Shown in pieces: positions 50,119 to 64,000 of a stretch of 64,000 nt of DNA. How positions within the stretch are numbered: position 1 is the stretch's first letter; each line of letters starts with the position of its first letter. The stretch spans positions 15,376,001-15,440,000 of the forward strand of contig BTRK01000004.1 in assembly GCA_036245805.1 (NCBI GenBank), in the 5' to 3' direction. The notes under the pieces were generated by a model. That model had not been told where the DNA came from and did no database searches. It saw only the letters and a list, made by a program, of their open reading frames with translations. The position numbers and the translations under genes are program-made. Source of the DNA: Pristionchus mayeri. Its lineage: Eukaryota; Nematoda; Chromadorea; Rhabditida; Neodiplogasteridae.

Positions 50119-50126
50119 TATAAAAG
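50119..50126 (+). promoter_or_regulatory. TATA box of S2b
   Basis: TATAAAAG, duplicate of 39,437-39,444; the whole upstream region of the gene is included in the duplication. Confidence 0.5.
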
Positions 50127-50309
50127 CGGACAGGAGTTTCGGTAACTCACAGCAGTCTGCTCGTCTCGAACTTCTATTCAAGTGAGTTACCGCCGTCTAC
50201 TGTTAAACTTTTCAGGTTCCCAGTTATCTTCCGATATGCAAACTAATATACGCATTCGAGTTGGGAATGGGAGACTCCAAAATGTTGAAAAATATGATAT
50301 TTTCTCAGC

Positions 50310-52092
50310 ATGAAACTCATCCTCACCTTCGCCGTCTTCACCATTGCTGCCATGGCACTTCCCGTATGTTTTTTTATATTAGGTTGAATAGAAAGTCTTT
50401 ATCCACTTTTTATTTCCCTTCTTCTGACAATAAAGTACAAGAGCAAAATCAAACAAATGCACCATTGTTATCTACAACAAATCTCCAACGTTCAGGCAAC
50501 TTATGGATTCCCTCCTTATAGAACCCATCTCGGCGCGAATTAAAATATTGCTTGAGTGCGGCCTCGATCGCCCCACGGGAAGTGAAGGATCTCTGATCGA
50601 AATGACGGGTCAGATCTGAGAACAACCAATAATCCGAAGGGGCCAAGTCAGGAGAATACGGTGGATGAGGGAGAATCATCCAGCCATATTTGGACAGCTC
50701 CTGCTTGACCTGCCGTGCAACATGGGGTCGGGCGTTATCGTGTTGATAGTACACTTTCTTGCCGTTCAGGGGAGATTGTGCGACTTTCTTCTTGAGATTC
50801 TGTAGTTGTTTCGTGTAGACGTCTCCAGTAATTGTCCGCCCCTCAGGTAGGAGTTCCCAGTAAATCGGGCCATCCACTCCCCACCAGACAGAGAGCAAGA
50901 TTTTCTTGGGGTGAAGGTCAGGCTTTGCGACGTCCTGTGGGGTCTCATTGGCATCCACCCACTGTGCCCTCCTATGGTGATTCTCATAGCAGACCCACTT
51001 CTCGACCCCTGTTATGAGACGGTCCAACCATCGATCTCCAGCGTGAAGAGTGAGTAGAGAAAGGGAATCGTCGACACGGTGGTCAAACTGGTCTTGGGTC
51101 AATTTGTGGGGTATGAAACGGCCTAGCTTCTTCTTCTTGCCAATGGAGACCAATCATTTTACGATGGTGCTTTGCGATACCCCAAGTGTGGCTGCCATGT
51201 CGCGGGTATTTGGGAAGGATCCAATTCCACTACGATCCGTAGCACATCCAAATCCAGCTCGGGTGGCCTCCCAGACCGGTCATGATCATCCATGGAAAAG
51301 TCCCCCTTCTCGAAGAGTTGGTACCAATTGCGCATGGTCTGGTAGTGAGTGGCATATGAATCGTACACTTCAGCCAACTGACGTTCCTATTCCTTCATTG
51401 GAGTGTGAGAGAGGAATACGAATAACAGAACGTTGCGGATGTGCAAGGCCGTGGGAACAAACATCGTGGTCTTACTAGTGGCAGAATGAAAGGCGTGGAA
51501 TGGGGAGTTGTTGACCACATAGTCCCTTTGTCATGAGTTATTCACTAGAGGCGAGGGAACACCAAAGGTATCCTGCACTGAGCAGTGATCGAGCAAAACA
51601 GTGGATAAAGACTTTCTGTTCAACCTAATAATTAGAATTAATATATTAAAATTACAATTAAAACCATTACCTAGATCGACTTCACGATTCCTCCCCTCTC
51701 CGACGAGCAGAAGGCAGCCATCAACAGTGCCGTTGAGAAGAAGCTTGCGGAGCTGCCTCAGGGTGAATTCATTTGGATCTCCTCGCCATTCGTCAATATG
51801 GCAACTTGTTCTTGGTCTTACCTTCCTCGTTATTATGCATTGCGACAGGATGCAATTTGTTTAGTTTCAGAGCAACAGGATGCCGCCCACAAACTGCTCG
51901 ATTCGATCAAGAAGGCCGCCGAGGAGAATCCCGAGGCATTCAAGGCTGCTGTGAGACGTTCAGCTATACACTCCCTTTCACTAACTGATAACTAGTCGAA
52001 TGAGTAAGTAACATTCTTTTCAGGTCGTCAAGGCTTTCAACAACATCCCCGAATCCGCCAAGCAGCAGCTCATGAATCTTCGGGCACAGTAA
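50310..52092 (+). CDS. Small secreted helical protein (S2b), mariner in intron 1
   Basis: Exons 50,310-50,363, 51,675-51,762, 51,871-51,950 and 52,024-52,092 encode the same 96 aa as S2a. Intron 1 has grown from 59 bp to 1,311 bp through a mariner inserted 15 bp after the 5' splice site. The donor GTATGT and acceptor ACCTAG are intact, so splicing may still work, though the very short ancestral intron may be sensitive to such an insertion. Confidence 0.8.
50379..51628 (-). mobile_element. Second mariner, in S2b intron 1
   Basis: 1,250 bp with terminal inverted repeats beginning TTAGGTTGAATAGAAAGTCT (other end TTAGGTTGAACAGAAAGTCT), flanked by TA at 50,377-50,378 and 51,629-51,630. The empty site with a single TA is preserved in copy A near 39,696-39,697, so insertion and target duplication can be read directly. 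A different mariner lineage from the one at 1.5-3.2 kb. Confidence 0.97.
50449..51377 (-). pseudogene. Mariner transposase, inactivated
   Basis: Two frames of a mariner transposase. The N-terminal part (51,159-51,377: MRNWYQLFEKGDFSMDDHD, SGRPPELD) is followed by a frameshift near 51,220 and a TGA at about 51,153; the rest (KKKKLGRFIPHKLT...) runs to the stop at 50,449. The first catalytic Asp is replaced: ITGVEKWVCYEN instead of the usual D at the V position. The second (YYQHDNARPH) and third (DLAPSDYWLF) are present with 34 residues between. The copy cannot move itself. Confidence 0.88.
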
Positions 52093-52681
52093 CCGCAAAG
52101 TGTTCAATCGATAAATCTTCTCAATTTTTTTATTTTGTACACTCTCGAAAACATTATGATGAACATTGGGAGAAAGCATGCAAGCAAGAAAAATTGCCTA
52201 AAATATTCTTTGTATATTTTCTTGGATATGTGATCCATAATATTGAGCACGTGCATTGTAATCATACCTGCCCACACTGCCGGTAAACCCATGAAAAGTT
52301 GGTAGTCAAAAAAATCAGCGTATAGGGGGTCATGGTCGATAATGTTGTGGTAGGTCATGGTGTGTTGTGGTAGGTCATGGAAGTCCAACTACCGTACCAA
52401 CTTGTACTATGAGACTACAGTAACCCAAATTACAGTAACCCATTACCGTAACCTGAGTTCCATGGAGCAACTTGAGTTCCTTGGGTCAAACTTTTTACAA
52501 AAATCTTCAATCACTACTATTGATGTTCTATAGTAACCTACCGTAACCCTCACTACCCTATGCCCATTGGCCAATCACGAACTAACTTTTTTTCGAAAAG
52601 ATGCCATAAAAATCAATTCTTTGCTCAATGTTGAGTAACGATCTGAGGAAATTTTATTTTTAATTTGTTCGTCATTAAATC

Positions 52682-52749
52682 ATGGCCGAGTGGCTAACGA
52701 GCTTGCTTTGGAAACCGAAGGTAGTATGTTCGAGTCCAACCAGTGGGAA
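52682..52749 (+). repeat. tRNA-like sequence, second copy
   Basis: Duplicate of 40,748-40,815 within the second A segment. Confidence 0.35.
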
Positions 52750-53937
52750 ACCTCTTTGCCGTCCTTTAATTTAAATTCCCGCGACCACATGGTCGGATAA
52801 GCTCCAAGATTTGAATTCCCGCAATTTTCGTATCTCGGTTCCCAGTGGAGCTAGAGACTTGAAATGCGACTTTTAGGGTTAAAAGGGGCAAAAAATCTTA
52901 TAAACTAAATTTCAAGTTCGTAGCTACACAGGGAAGCGAGATATAAAATTGCGGGAATTAAAATCTCGGTGCTTTTCCGCAGGAAGAAATTATCACAACT
53001 TTGACCTTTTCCATCTCCTTTTCCGGGATTTTAACACCACATGACCTGCTGGTTCACAACATTATGAACATCCATGAGTGATTTGAAGGACAGACTCAAA
53101 TTTTTTATTGAATAAGCGGATGAAGGCAGAGATTGCAAAGAAATGGCGACGATAAGGTTAATTTCCAAAAATTTGGAATTTCAAAAACCAAGTTACGAGT
53201 GGTTAGATGGCAGTGGCAACTCCCACTCTGCTTGTTTTATTTGCATGGTCGTCCGAGTGCGAGTCAGATGAGGGCTGGGAAGAGCAGCGTAGCAGCTGCT
53301 GCACGAACCTAGGGAAAGTATGGCATTCTTTGCGCGAAATTTATCTGAACATAGTGAATCCATTACGCACACCAATTATTTCCATTCCTAGTATTTCTTG
53401 TAAAAACAGCATTTCAGGTCATACTTGCACATAATAATAGATATGTTTTGACCAGGAAGCAACCTCTAACCAAATCCATTTGAATTTTGCACCAACCTCC
53501 GGTATGGACGAAGGACGATCAGAGTGATGAGCGGAGAAGCGAATGCGAAGATGCAAACCGACTATGAAAAAACATTTTTTTAAAATGTTTCGTTTTTTTT
53601 TAAATTTTCCTCTGCCCCGCTTCATTACTACTCCTGTCAAAAATAATATCAGGACTTTGACAGCTAGGTCAGAACGAATGACCTGATCAAATGGAACCAG
53701 TGATCATCGGCATATGAGAATCAAAAATAGTTTCTTTCCGCAGTGTTTTCGAAGAATACGTTTTCACAGTGTGGGAAACTAGTTCTGAAATAGTTATGTT
53801 TTTCTTGGCAATCGGGAGATTGCCATCCTTCGGTGTTCGTTTTCGAAAGATCTGAGTAATAAATGCTTTCGAATGATCAGAGAAAAACGAGAGTGTGGTC
53901 GAGCAAATTTCCGAGCCGGCATCTAAATTAATAAAAT

Positions 53938-55074
53938 AACAGCAACGCACGACGTGCGCAGCGCGCTGGAGATACATCGACCGCAGGATTCCGAAGAAGT
54001 CCAAGAGGAAGGCGACGACGCCGCCCACTGTGCACACCGGCAGCAGGGCTTGCGCCGTGAGCGAGCGCAGAATTGCCTGCTGCCGGGAGCGCTCCGCAAC
54101 ACTGCCCTGAAAGAGAGTTTGAGAGACATCGCCACGATCTCCCTACTACTCGGTGCTTTCTCCTGGAGGATAAATAAATTGAAATTGAAATCTCTTCTTT
54201 CTAAGCACTCCCTCATCAGTCAGCATGAACTGAATTGCGTGGTCTACCTTGTAACGAGCATCATTAGCATTTCAAGCTGCATCTTATCTTTCGAAAGATA
54301 CATTTATTTCACACTGGTTTCATGAAGAAATGATTAGAGCGACACTAGTTAACGCACGTACCAATTCGCGTATCTTCCTTATCAGCATCGTGCGCAGTAC
54401 GACCGTCGCCGCGAGGCACGCCGAAAAGAAGCAGATGCAGTAAGATATCACTCCTCGATCAAGCCATTTTTCGCCCAATGGACTCGAGTACAAATCGAAG
54501 ACGCAGTAGGTCGTATTGGAAAATTCGGGCAGCACGAGGTCATCAGACAAGCAAGAGGTGTAGAATCCGATCGGAAACAAGCGATATTGCTTAGATGAAC
54601 ATGCCCCTGGCCATGGAGAGAGTGCGGGACTGCGGGAGGGGCTCAATAAAATGTGCTCTCGCTGACATGAGCATGCCTTCAACCAGCAGAAATTTCGAGA
54701 TCAAGCGCTATGTGATTGGGAGTTCTCAAAAGATCGAATTTGAAAAAATGTCCAGTTCTAAAACGACTGAGCTGTAAAATGATACAGTCTTGTAAGAACC
54801 ACTAGTGCCGGGCCACTATCTTCCTCCTTCTCTCCTTCTCATTCACTCCTTCTCTGGTATAATCACTCAAATATAATACCAAGAAGATCAAGCTGGGCAC
54901 AGTGGATGCAACTGCGATCGCAGTCAGAGTGCGGCGCTTCACGAAGGAAGAGGTAGTGCTCGTTTGATGGGAGAGCACCCAGATTCGGTAGGAGAAGGAG
55001 AGCATCAGAAGCACGTTGGAGTGGCTGAGCAGTGCTGCGTGTAGTGCTGCAAGGCGCAAGGATGCGTAGTAGAG
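53938..55074 (-). pseudogene. Partial Str-superfamily receptor, copy 2
   Basis: Mirror of 46,576-47,712. One residue difference is visible (Gly for Arg in the PWP-ACSSK stretch, from 47,043). Same missing TM1, TM2 and TM7 segments, so the gene was already incomplete before the duplication. Confidence 0.5.
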
Positions 55075-56163
55075 TTGGTAATTCGGCCGATTGTCTGTTC
55101 ATTTCCATCGTCACAGCCTGTCAGATTGGATGAGAATGGCCAATTTCGCGGCGGACTTATTCTAATGAGGGATGGGGAAAGATCGATAATTTCCCCCTTT
55201 TTTGCCGTTTTGCGGTCGTTTTTCTTCACAGAGCTCTACGGAAATCGATTTCACGCGAAACCTAAGTCGAAAATGAAAATTCGGGCTCCTATAAGTTGTT
55301 CCCAAATGCATTGGCTATCGAATCATGTATTTCACTCGTTAGGCAGATCGACCTTACGAGACTTGTTCTAAGTTTTACATGAGCTTAGCAATCGAGCAGT
55401 ATTTTTGCGAATTGTTGTATTTCTTAGATGGAATTTGTCCGGCTCGATACACTTTGTGAGGTTGGAGATCTCAGCATATCGTAATATCGTAGTGGCTGTA
55501 ATATTGGTTATCAGTGTACAAATCTGACTCATTATTCTCTAGTGGGATAACTGCTGTTGCAAGGATAAAAACTCAAAAATCGGGATAATCATGTCAACAC
55601 ACCACTGCAAAACATGTTATTGTATATTTGAAAGACTGCTGCAGCACCTGGAGCTATCAGTGAGGAGTGGTTCTCTTATGTGCACTGTGCACTGGCAACT
55701 AATCCTTTGCGATTGCCGATGCATATAAATGCTTATGGGAAAAGTGAATGGAGTATCTCGATGATTTGTATTGTTAAAAAGGTTACTGCATTAAGCCGAG
55801 ACATCTCAGATGCAAATATAAGAAATGGCCGTTCTTCTCATTTCAATTTGGCTTTCGCCGATGGTCTGGCCGTGGGATCAATCTATGGTTCGCGCATTCG
55901 GCCGTATCATTTCCATATTTGACGGAATTAAATTTAAACGCGTTGCAGTTCGTCAGATCCTCAACAGCATCACCGAAACCGCTAATCAACAACCTTTGAA
56001 GCTAGGGCACAATATCTTGCACTAATTGATAAACAATGTACCTGTCTTCGGTTGATGTATTTATCTCTCAACTTCGTGTTTGGGCATCACATTACTGTGT
56101 TCAGGTTACTGATTTATACTCGTTGTATCACACTCGCATTCGAATATTCAAGTAGCTAAATGT
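55075..56163 (-). other. Intergenic, no gene recognised
   Basis: Mirror of 45,487-46,575. Confidence 0.4.
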
Positions 56164-59326
<3,163 letters not shown>

Positions 59327-59897
59327 GCTCTCTCCACTAGATAGGCTGAGTAGGCCGAGCAGCGCGCGCCCCTCATATACTCGTTTATCGTTGCCCGCGT
59401 GTGTTTGTGTGCGATTGTGTGGGCCCTGATAAGGCGTGCAAGTTGTGCACTGGTACGACTCTCACTAAATCTCGCGTGTTCTCAGTGTTATTCTGTAGAA
59501 TTTGTGTGACCGCGTGGTTGTATTCATGGCTTCTTTGATTTTTGGAATCACTATCGAAAAAAATAGATTGCAATACGCGCTTTCTTACATATTCGTGGTC
59601 ATTCAACGATCTCAATGAAAGTAGTAGACAAATGCGTTTTGTTTCTTAAAAGTCTGGAAAAAGGTTCTTAGATTGTAGATTTATCAGCGGCAAAATAATG
59701 TTTAAAATTTGTGGTGTGTTATAACAGAACGAGGCAAGAATACAAAATAAATGTATGCATTAATGTCAATATCTACCATACTATTTTAAAAGAAGTACAG
59801 CGCTCATTACGAAGAACGAACTACTACGGAGCATCAATTATTGTCAGAATAATGTTACTACAACAAGCCTGCGAGCAGCTTGTCTTTCGCTGAATTG

Positions 59898-61505
59898 TTA
59901 CGGCAACTCAACGACTAACGAGGCAATCTTCTTTCGATACGAAGGTGAACAACCAAGAATGACCAGTGATCTGGCAAATGTGTGCTTCGTGAGCACTATC
60001 CAGAGAATCGGTGACAGAACATTCGCTGAAAACTGCTGTTTGCTCGTGCCGAAGAAGAAATCAACCTAACCGAATCGATTGAAGCCGTCGCCGACAGGAA
60101 ATACACCAGGTGCGAATTGAAGGAAAGAAATAGCGTAGGTAGGAATGACGTACAGTGAAGTAGGAATTGTTCCCTGCAAAAATGTTCGAAAACTCTCAAT
60201 CTCACTCCGACATAACATACTTGAAGGACAAGAGAACGCACAGCAAGACGTTGGTATCTGCATGTTTTCCCATTTTTGATGAATCGTATAATTTCTTAAA
60301 ATGTGCACCTTTTCGTAGCTGAACTTGCCCAATCATTCACTTGCTTGACCTCGCGAACCAATTGCACAAGCATCAATACGATAGCTATAGCGATCATATC
60401 AGCAATTGGGACAACCACTGAAATGTGTCAAAACTAATTTCCTTAAAAAAACAACGTCACTGTGAAGACCAATTCAGAAACCTCAGGGGACGAACCACCT
60501 TTGTGGAATAAAAGAACCAAGTAAACCAACTCGTCAACGACAGAAGGCGCCAGAGCCCTTTCAAACACTAGTGGGAACTTCCACTCCCTCCTCACCCCCA
60601 CAATTTTACCGCATGTGTTTATAATAAAAATCAATCCGATTCAAAAATCGATGTATCGGTCTAGGCGACAATTTTAGCATACCAATGGAAGCATTGCGCC
60701 AGTTCTCATCTGGTAGGATGAACATGTATGAGATCTTGCTCCTCGCCCAATTGAGATCGGGAGGTAGAAATTCCTGCCGAATATTGATTTCAGAACCTTA
60801 TTCCAAAATATAAGTACCTTAGCAGCTTGAAGAGATTTGGCTGTGAAATGCAGAAACCCAATGTAAGCTGTAGCCGCGTAAATATGGAGACAAAGAAAGA
60901 GCGATGCTATCTTCCTACCGATCAGATTGAATCTCACTTTAGGACCCAGAACGATCTAAAATGTGTCGATTTATGTTTCTATAGCAAAAGATTTGATTAC
61001 CCCCCTGGTAATAAACGCATGCGAAATATGATAAAAGCCAAGAAGCGCAAATTCGATTGCCTGAGAAGGTGATCTAGAGAGCATAAAATATTATATTAAT
61101 ACCATGAAAGTGTCAACTCCGATCACGCTAGATAAATACGAATCAGAATAGATTATCCCTCTGTGAGCCACTACTATAGGCACGTAAAAATCTGAGAAGG
61201 TATCCAACGCAAGCGACGATATCTGGCCACAATGCGAGATATTTTATCAGTAAAAATATACAATGATAAAAGAGCAAAGTTACCTGGACCCAGCACAGGT
61301 ACTTTCGGTACTGTTTGTTGCGAATGTCTCCATCGAGAAATATGAGAAAAACTATCAAACTGTTGAATGCAAGCAATGTCACAGCTAAAAAATGAAAAAT
61401 GCAAGCGTACACTGCTTTGACAATATAAAGGTGCAAGAGATATTTCAATGCAATAATTGATATTTTTAAGGCAAAGCATGAAAAGATTGCTCACCACAGA
61501 CATGT
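59898..61505 (-). CDS. Sri/Srh-like chemoreceptor
   Basis: Segments in order on the minus strand: TM1 FHFLAVTLLAFNSLIVFLIF then NKQYRKYLCWVQ (61,288-61,430); TM2 ISSLALDTFSDFYVPIVVAH (about 61,105-61,227); AIEFALLGFYHISHAFITRG (about 61,000-61,060); IASLFLCLHIYAATAYIGFL (60,820-60,955); DLNWARSKISYMFI (about 60,680-60,780); TM5 VVVPIADMIAIAIVLMLVQL (about 60,310-60,420); TM6 GTIPTSLYVIPTYAISFLQF (about 60,075-60,178); TM7 ANVLSPILWIVLTKHTF ending SPSYRKKIASLVVELP (59,898-60,025). ATG near 61,502 is uncertain. Looks intact; the last exon lies across the outer edge of the right duplication arm. Ligand unknown. Confidence 0.65.
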
Positions 61506-62127
61506 TGAATATGCACAATTGACTTTTCGAGGCCAGCGTCCAATTCAGTAAAATTCATCGTGTAAACGATCAGGCGTGACATAAATGCAAAATGGAAAAT
61601 CCGAAATTATAGTATTCTGCGAAATTGTTGAGCATCTCCAAACAACAAAGAGGTTCTGATTGGTACACTGAGAAATCGGAAATCACATCATTCGAGGTAA
61701 TTGAGTGATAAGAGAAGAAGATGATGATGTTGATGAAAATTCTGCTGATTTTGAGGGATGTAATGCGGTGACTTCGGACACAGCAATTACTTGGAATGTA
61801 CATCTTAAGGAGCACAATATACTTCTTTACGGCAATCGAATCTGTCGAGAATATCGGAGAACATTACTCCTCAGACCTTTGCATGTCGTTCCTGGAACTT
61901 CACTTTCAATCGATTTGCAAAATGGCTAATTTTACTTGAGCTTGCAAGGACACATCACCCTCTCTCTCAAAGTTTTTATTGTTACTTGTTGATATCATAC
62001 CCATTCAATGTCGGTTGTTTTTTTCGGTTTGAGTGATTGAACCGTAGACTTTCGATTTTATCGCAAGATGTTCGTTCAATTTTTCGTTTCGTGAAAGAAT
62101 TGATGAAATCCTGAAGTGGTGATTTGT
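61506..62127. other. Intergenic, no gene recognised
   Basis: Between two minus-strand genes; only short chance frames. Confidence 0.4.
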
Positions 62128-63261
62128 CTAATGACGATGGATGCAGTCCCTCGTTTCACCCGAGAATTTGCCAGCCAGTTGAATGACACCCGCGTCGTAG
62201 ACCTGAGAGGAAGACATGAAACGGCACTAGGTCGGATGAGAACTATGACGTCATGCCGCCTTTGATATATTAAAAGAGGCTCGACGTCATCGTTATCATC
62301 CGACGTACTGTCCATCAAACATGGTAAAGGTTTCGTCACAAGCTGATTAATTAACTCGTATCTAAATGACGCTGGAGAAAATGATGAAATAACAAAAATA
62401 TGTAAAACATGTAGTTTTTCTCATATTTACCTGATCCGCATGCAATCCTTTAGTTATGTATTTCCTGGGAATGTAAATGGTGATGCGACGCTGGCAGGGC
62501 TGAACAAACTAGTGCTTTAGTGAATTCATCAGAAGATCGTCTTCAATCATATTATCAGATGATCTCAAACACCAAACAGGAAACGATTCGAAGACTTGTC
62601 CATCACGATTCTGAAGTTCTACCACATATATCCCATGTAAACTTCCTCCTATATCGTGCTATTATTTAATGGGATCTGGTAAGACTTTCACTATTCCAGT
62701 GCGTTCTGAGCGACGCACCAGAATATCGTCGCAGTCGTGGTAGATGTTGATCTTCGGGTCGATTCGCGAAATCTCTTTGCTCGTTCCACTAATCACGAAT
62801 CTGCCGTTTCCTCGCGACTCCTCCGAAGCCATGTGATCGTCGAAGACTGCAAAGTTTACCACTGACTCAACCAATTTCGTGGATTTATATTTCCCCTAAC
62901 TTTTGCTCTGATAACCTTTAGCAAAAATCACGGAATTGAAGATACTCATACCTAGCCTCCACGCTCTCTTCACACAATACCGTGTAATATAAAATATTTC
63001 CGGACAAGAACTATACAATCATTGCCAACGACAGTTAGTGCGTTTTCGATGACTCTTTTGCCGCTATTTAAGTCGAATTTCATACGCAAACCTAATGAAA
63101 TTTAACTAACTAGGGTCGTTGTCGTAGAGCTTGATGCGGACATTACTTGCGGGACGGTTGTTGCACATCAACTGGCCTCGTACAGCTATTGACTGCGTGA
63201 AACCAAAGAGGCCCGCATATGAGAGGTCGAGAAGAGCGGGCAAGAGCAAGAGTAGGAGCAT
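62128..63261 (-). CDS. Transthyretin-like (TTL) secreted protein
   Basis: Exons 63,111-63,261, 62,719-62,846, 62,431-62,499 and 62,128-62,202 join in phase; 140 aa. Signal peptide MLLLLLLPALLDLSYAG, then TQSIAVRGQLMCNNRPASNV, IKLYDND, DDHMASEESRGNGRFVISG, INIYHDCDD, PCQRRITIYIPRKYI and VYDAGVIQLAGKFSGETRDC. These are the ordered motifs of the nematode TTL (TTR-52-type) family, including the conserved Cys residues. Secreted; family members bind lipids or act in signalling, and this member's role is unknown. Confidence 0.92.
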
Positions 63262-63858
63262 GTCGAATCAAGTGATCATCAGAGCATGCATTGAGCATCT
63301 TATAGAATGAATTCGCCGAGTATAGGGCGAGCAACACTTACCGTCTAGTAGTCTCGGTACTCACCCTCTGCTGCGCTCTCTAACATCTTTCGGTGAGCTG
63401 TAGCGTTCAAGAAATGACACCACTGACTCTTCACTCTATGAACTCGCTAGAAATTCAATCGTGTGAGAGATTGCGCAAAATGAAGAGACGGCGACCCGAA
63501 TTTCGAACTATCGCATTGAAGAAAGAGGCGAACATACGCGCTAATTGCGGTGCGTGGTGCACTCGATAAAAAACGGAAGTAATGATATTTTGTTATGTAA
63601 TCATATCATGTCTCATGAGTCATAATCGAAAGGCAATATTACATACACCACGTTCTTGCAAAAAAATTAGCCGGAGCTCAAACTGTAGGCGCGTCTTGGA
63701 GAAGACACGTTTCAACCGGAAGATGGATCCAAAATTCCGATATTTTTCACTTTTCAACAATTCGCAGGGTCCTGTAGTAATCTATCGTCTCTCGATTTTA
63801 TCATGTGATTATTCATTCTCGTTATCACTGGGAAATAAATGAGATCCGATGAATTTCT
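63262..63858. other. Intergenic, promoter region of the TTL gene
   Basis: Between two tandem minus-strand TTL genes. No gene recognised. Confidence 0.4.
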
Positions 63859-63933
63859 TCAGAGACGATTGAGGCAGTCTCTGGTCTCGCCGGAGAACTT
63901 GCCGGCCAGTTGGATGACACCCGCGTCGTAGAC
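63859..63933 (-). CDS. Last exon of a second TTL gene (partial)
   Basis: Encodes VYDAGVIQLAGKFSGETRDC then LNRL and TGA, a 75-nt exon of the same length and phase as the last exon of the neighbouring TTL gene, 23 of 24 residues or nearly so alike. The rest lies beyond 64,000. A tandem TTL pair or array. Confidence 0.88.
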   Translation of the reverse strand, partial: VYDAGVIQLAGKFSGETRDCLNRL

Positions 63934-64000
63934 CTGGAAATTTGAGGCCGTCGTCTCTTAATTTCACACTGCCGTTCGGCCGTTCGATCGGCGATCGAGT

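Larger units (their letters stand above)
48345..53553 (+). repeat. Duplicated segment A-T, second copy (contains mariner)
   Basis: Direct copy of 37,663-41,619 enlarged by a 1,252-bp insertion (mariner plus duplicated TA). It starts abruptly at 48,345 inside trypsin exon 4, with no microhomology to the inverted T that precedes it (GGTTC joined to CCTCCTAC). Confidence 0.95.

Noticed and set aside
53687..54325. Open frames of 97-123 codons on both strands in the inverted arms
   Set aside because: They overlap the TM6-like receptor exon in other frames and recur only because the arm is duplicated.

Overview
This window is nuclear DNA from a free-living-type nematode, most likely a rhabditid or diplogastrid; Pristionchus is my guess from gene style, not a demonstrated identity. 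The support is many short introns with TTTCAG-type acceptors, a high density of nematode chemoreceptor families (Str, Srd, Sri/Srh-like, Srsx-like), transthyretin-like genes, CYP2-type P450s, a fatty-acid-binding protein and several DNA-transposon families. Gene structures were built by eye from splice sites and reading-frame phase.

Layout. 0.6-3.8 kb: an intact Str receptor whose intron holds a decayed mariner, which itself holds a hAT-like MITE. 4.1-4.7 kb: a receptor fragment. 4.9-13.9 kb (-): a dead P450 with a 5.9 kb intron that carries a THAP-domain DDE transposase gene and a gene resembling the cytoplasmic 'ballast' domain of P2X7. 14.8-17.1 kb: an intact Srd receptor with an antisense tRNA-Pro(CGG) in an intron. 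18.1-28.4 kb: three more receptors (one clearly broken), a 1.08 kb foldback element and a perfect 30-bp hairpin. 28.9-29.7 kb: a small secreted helical protein. 30.1-34 kb: a CR1-like LINE with one frameshift in ORF2. 35.2 kb: an intronless FABP. 36.9-38.7 kb: a complete trypsin-like protease.

37.7-60 kb is a young complex duplication. In ancestral order the segments were A (3' trypsin plus secreted-protein gene), T (249 bp) and B (receptor fragment, P450, end of another receptor). The window now reads A-T, then B and T inverted, then A-T-B. Two new junctions explain it all: one with a 30-bp templated filler (41,620-41,649) and one blunt (48,344/48,345). By eye I found only about six differences across the 6.7 kb inverted arms. 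The result is two near-identical P450 genes in opposite orientation, a 5'-truncated trypsin copy, and two copies of the secreted-protein gene, one with a mariner in its first intron.

60-64 kb (-): a Sri/Srh-like receptor whose last exon lies inside the right arm, which is how the right arm is recognised as the ancestral one, then a complete transthyretin-like gene and the last exon of a tandem paralog.

Functionally the window is an environmental-interaction cluster (chemosensation, xenobiotic metabolism, secreted proteins) that is being reshaped by transposons and by template-switch duplication. No operon or CRISPR-like structure is present.
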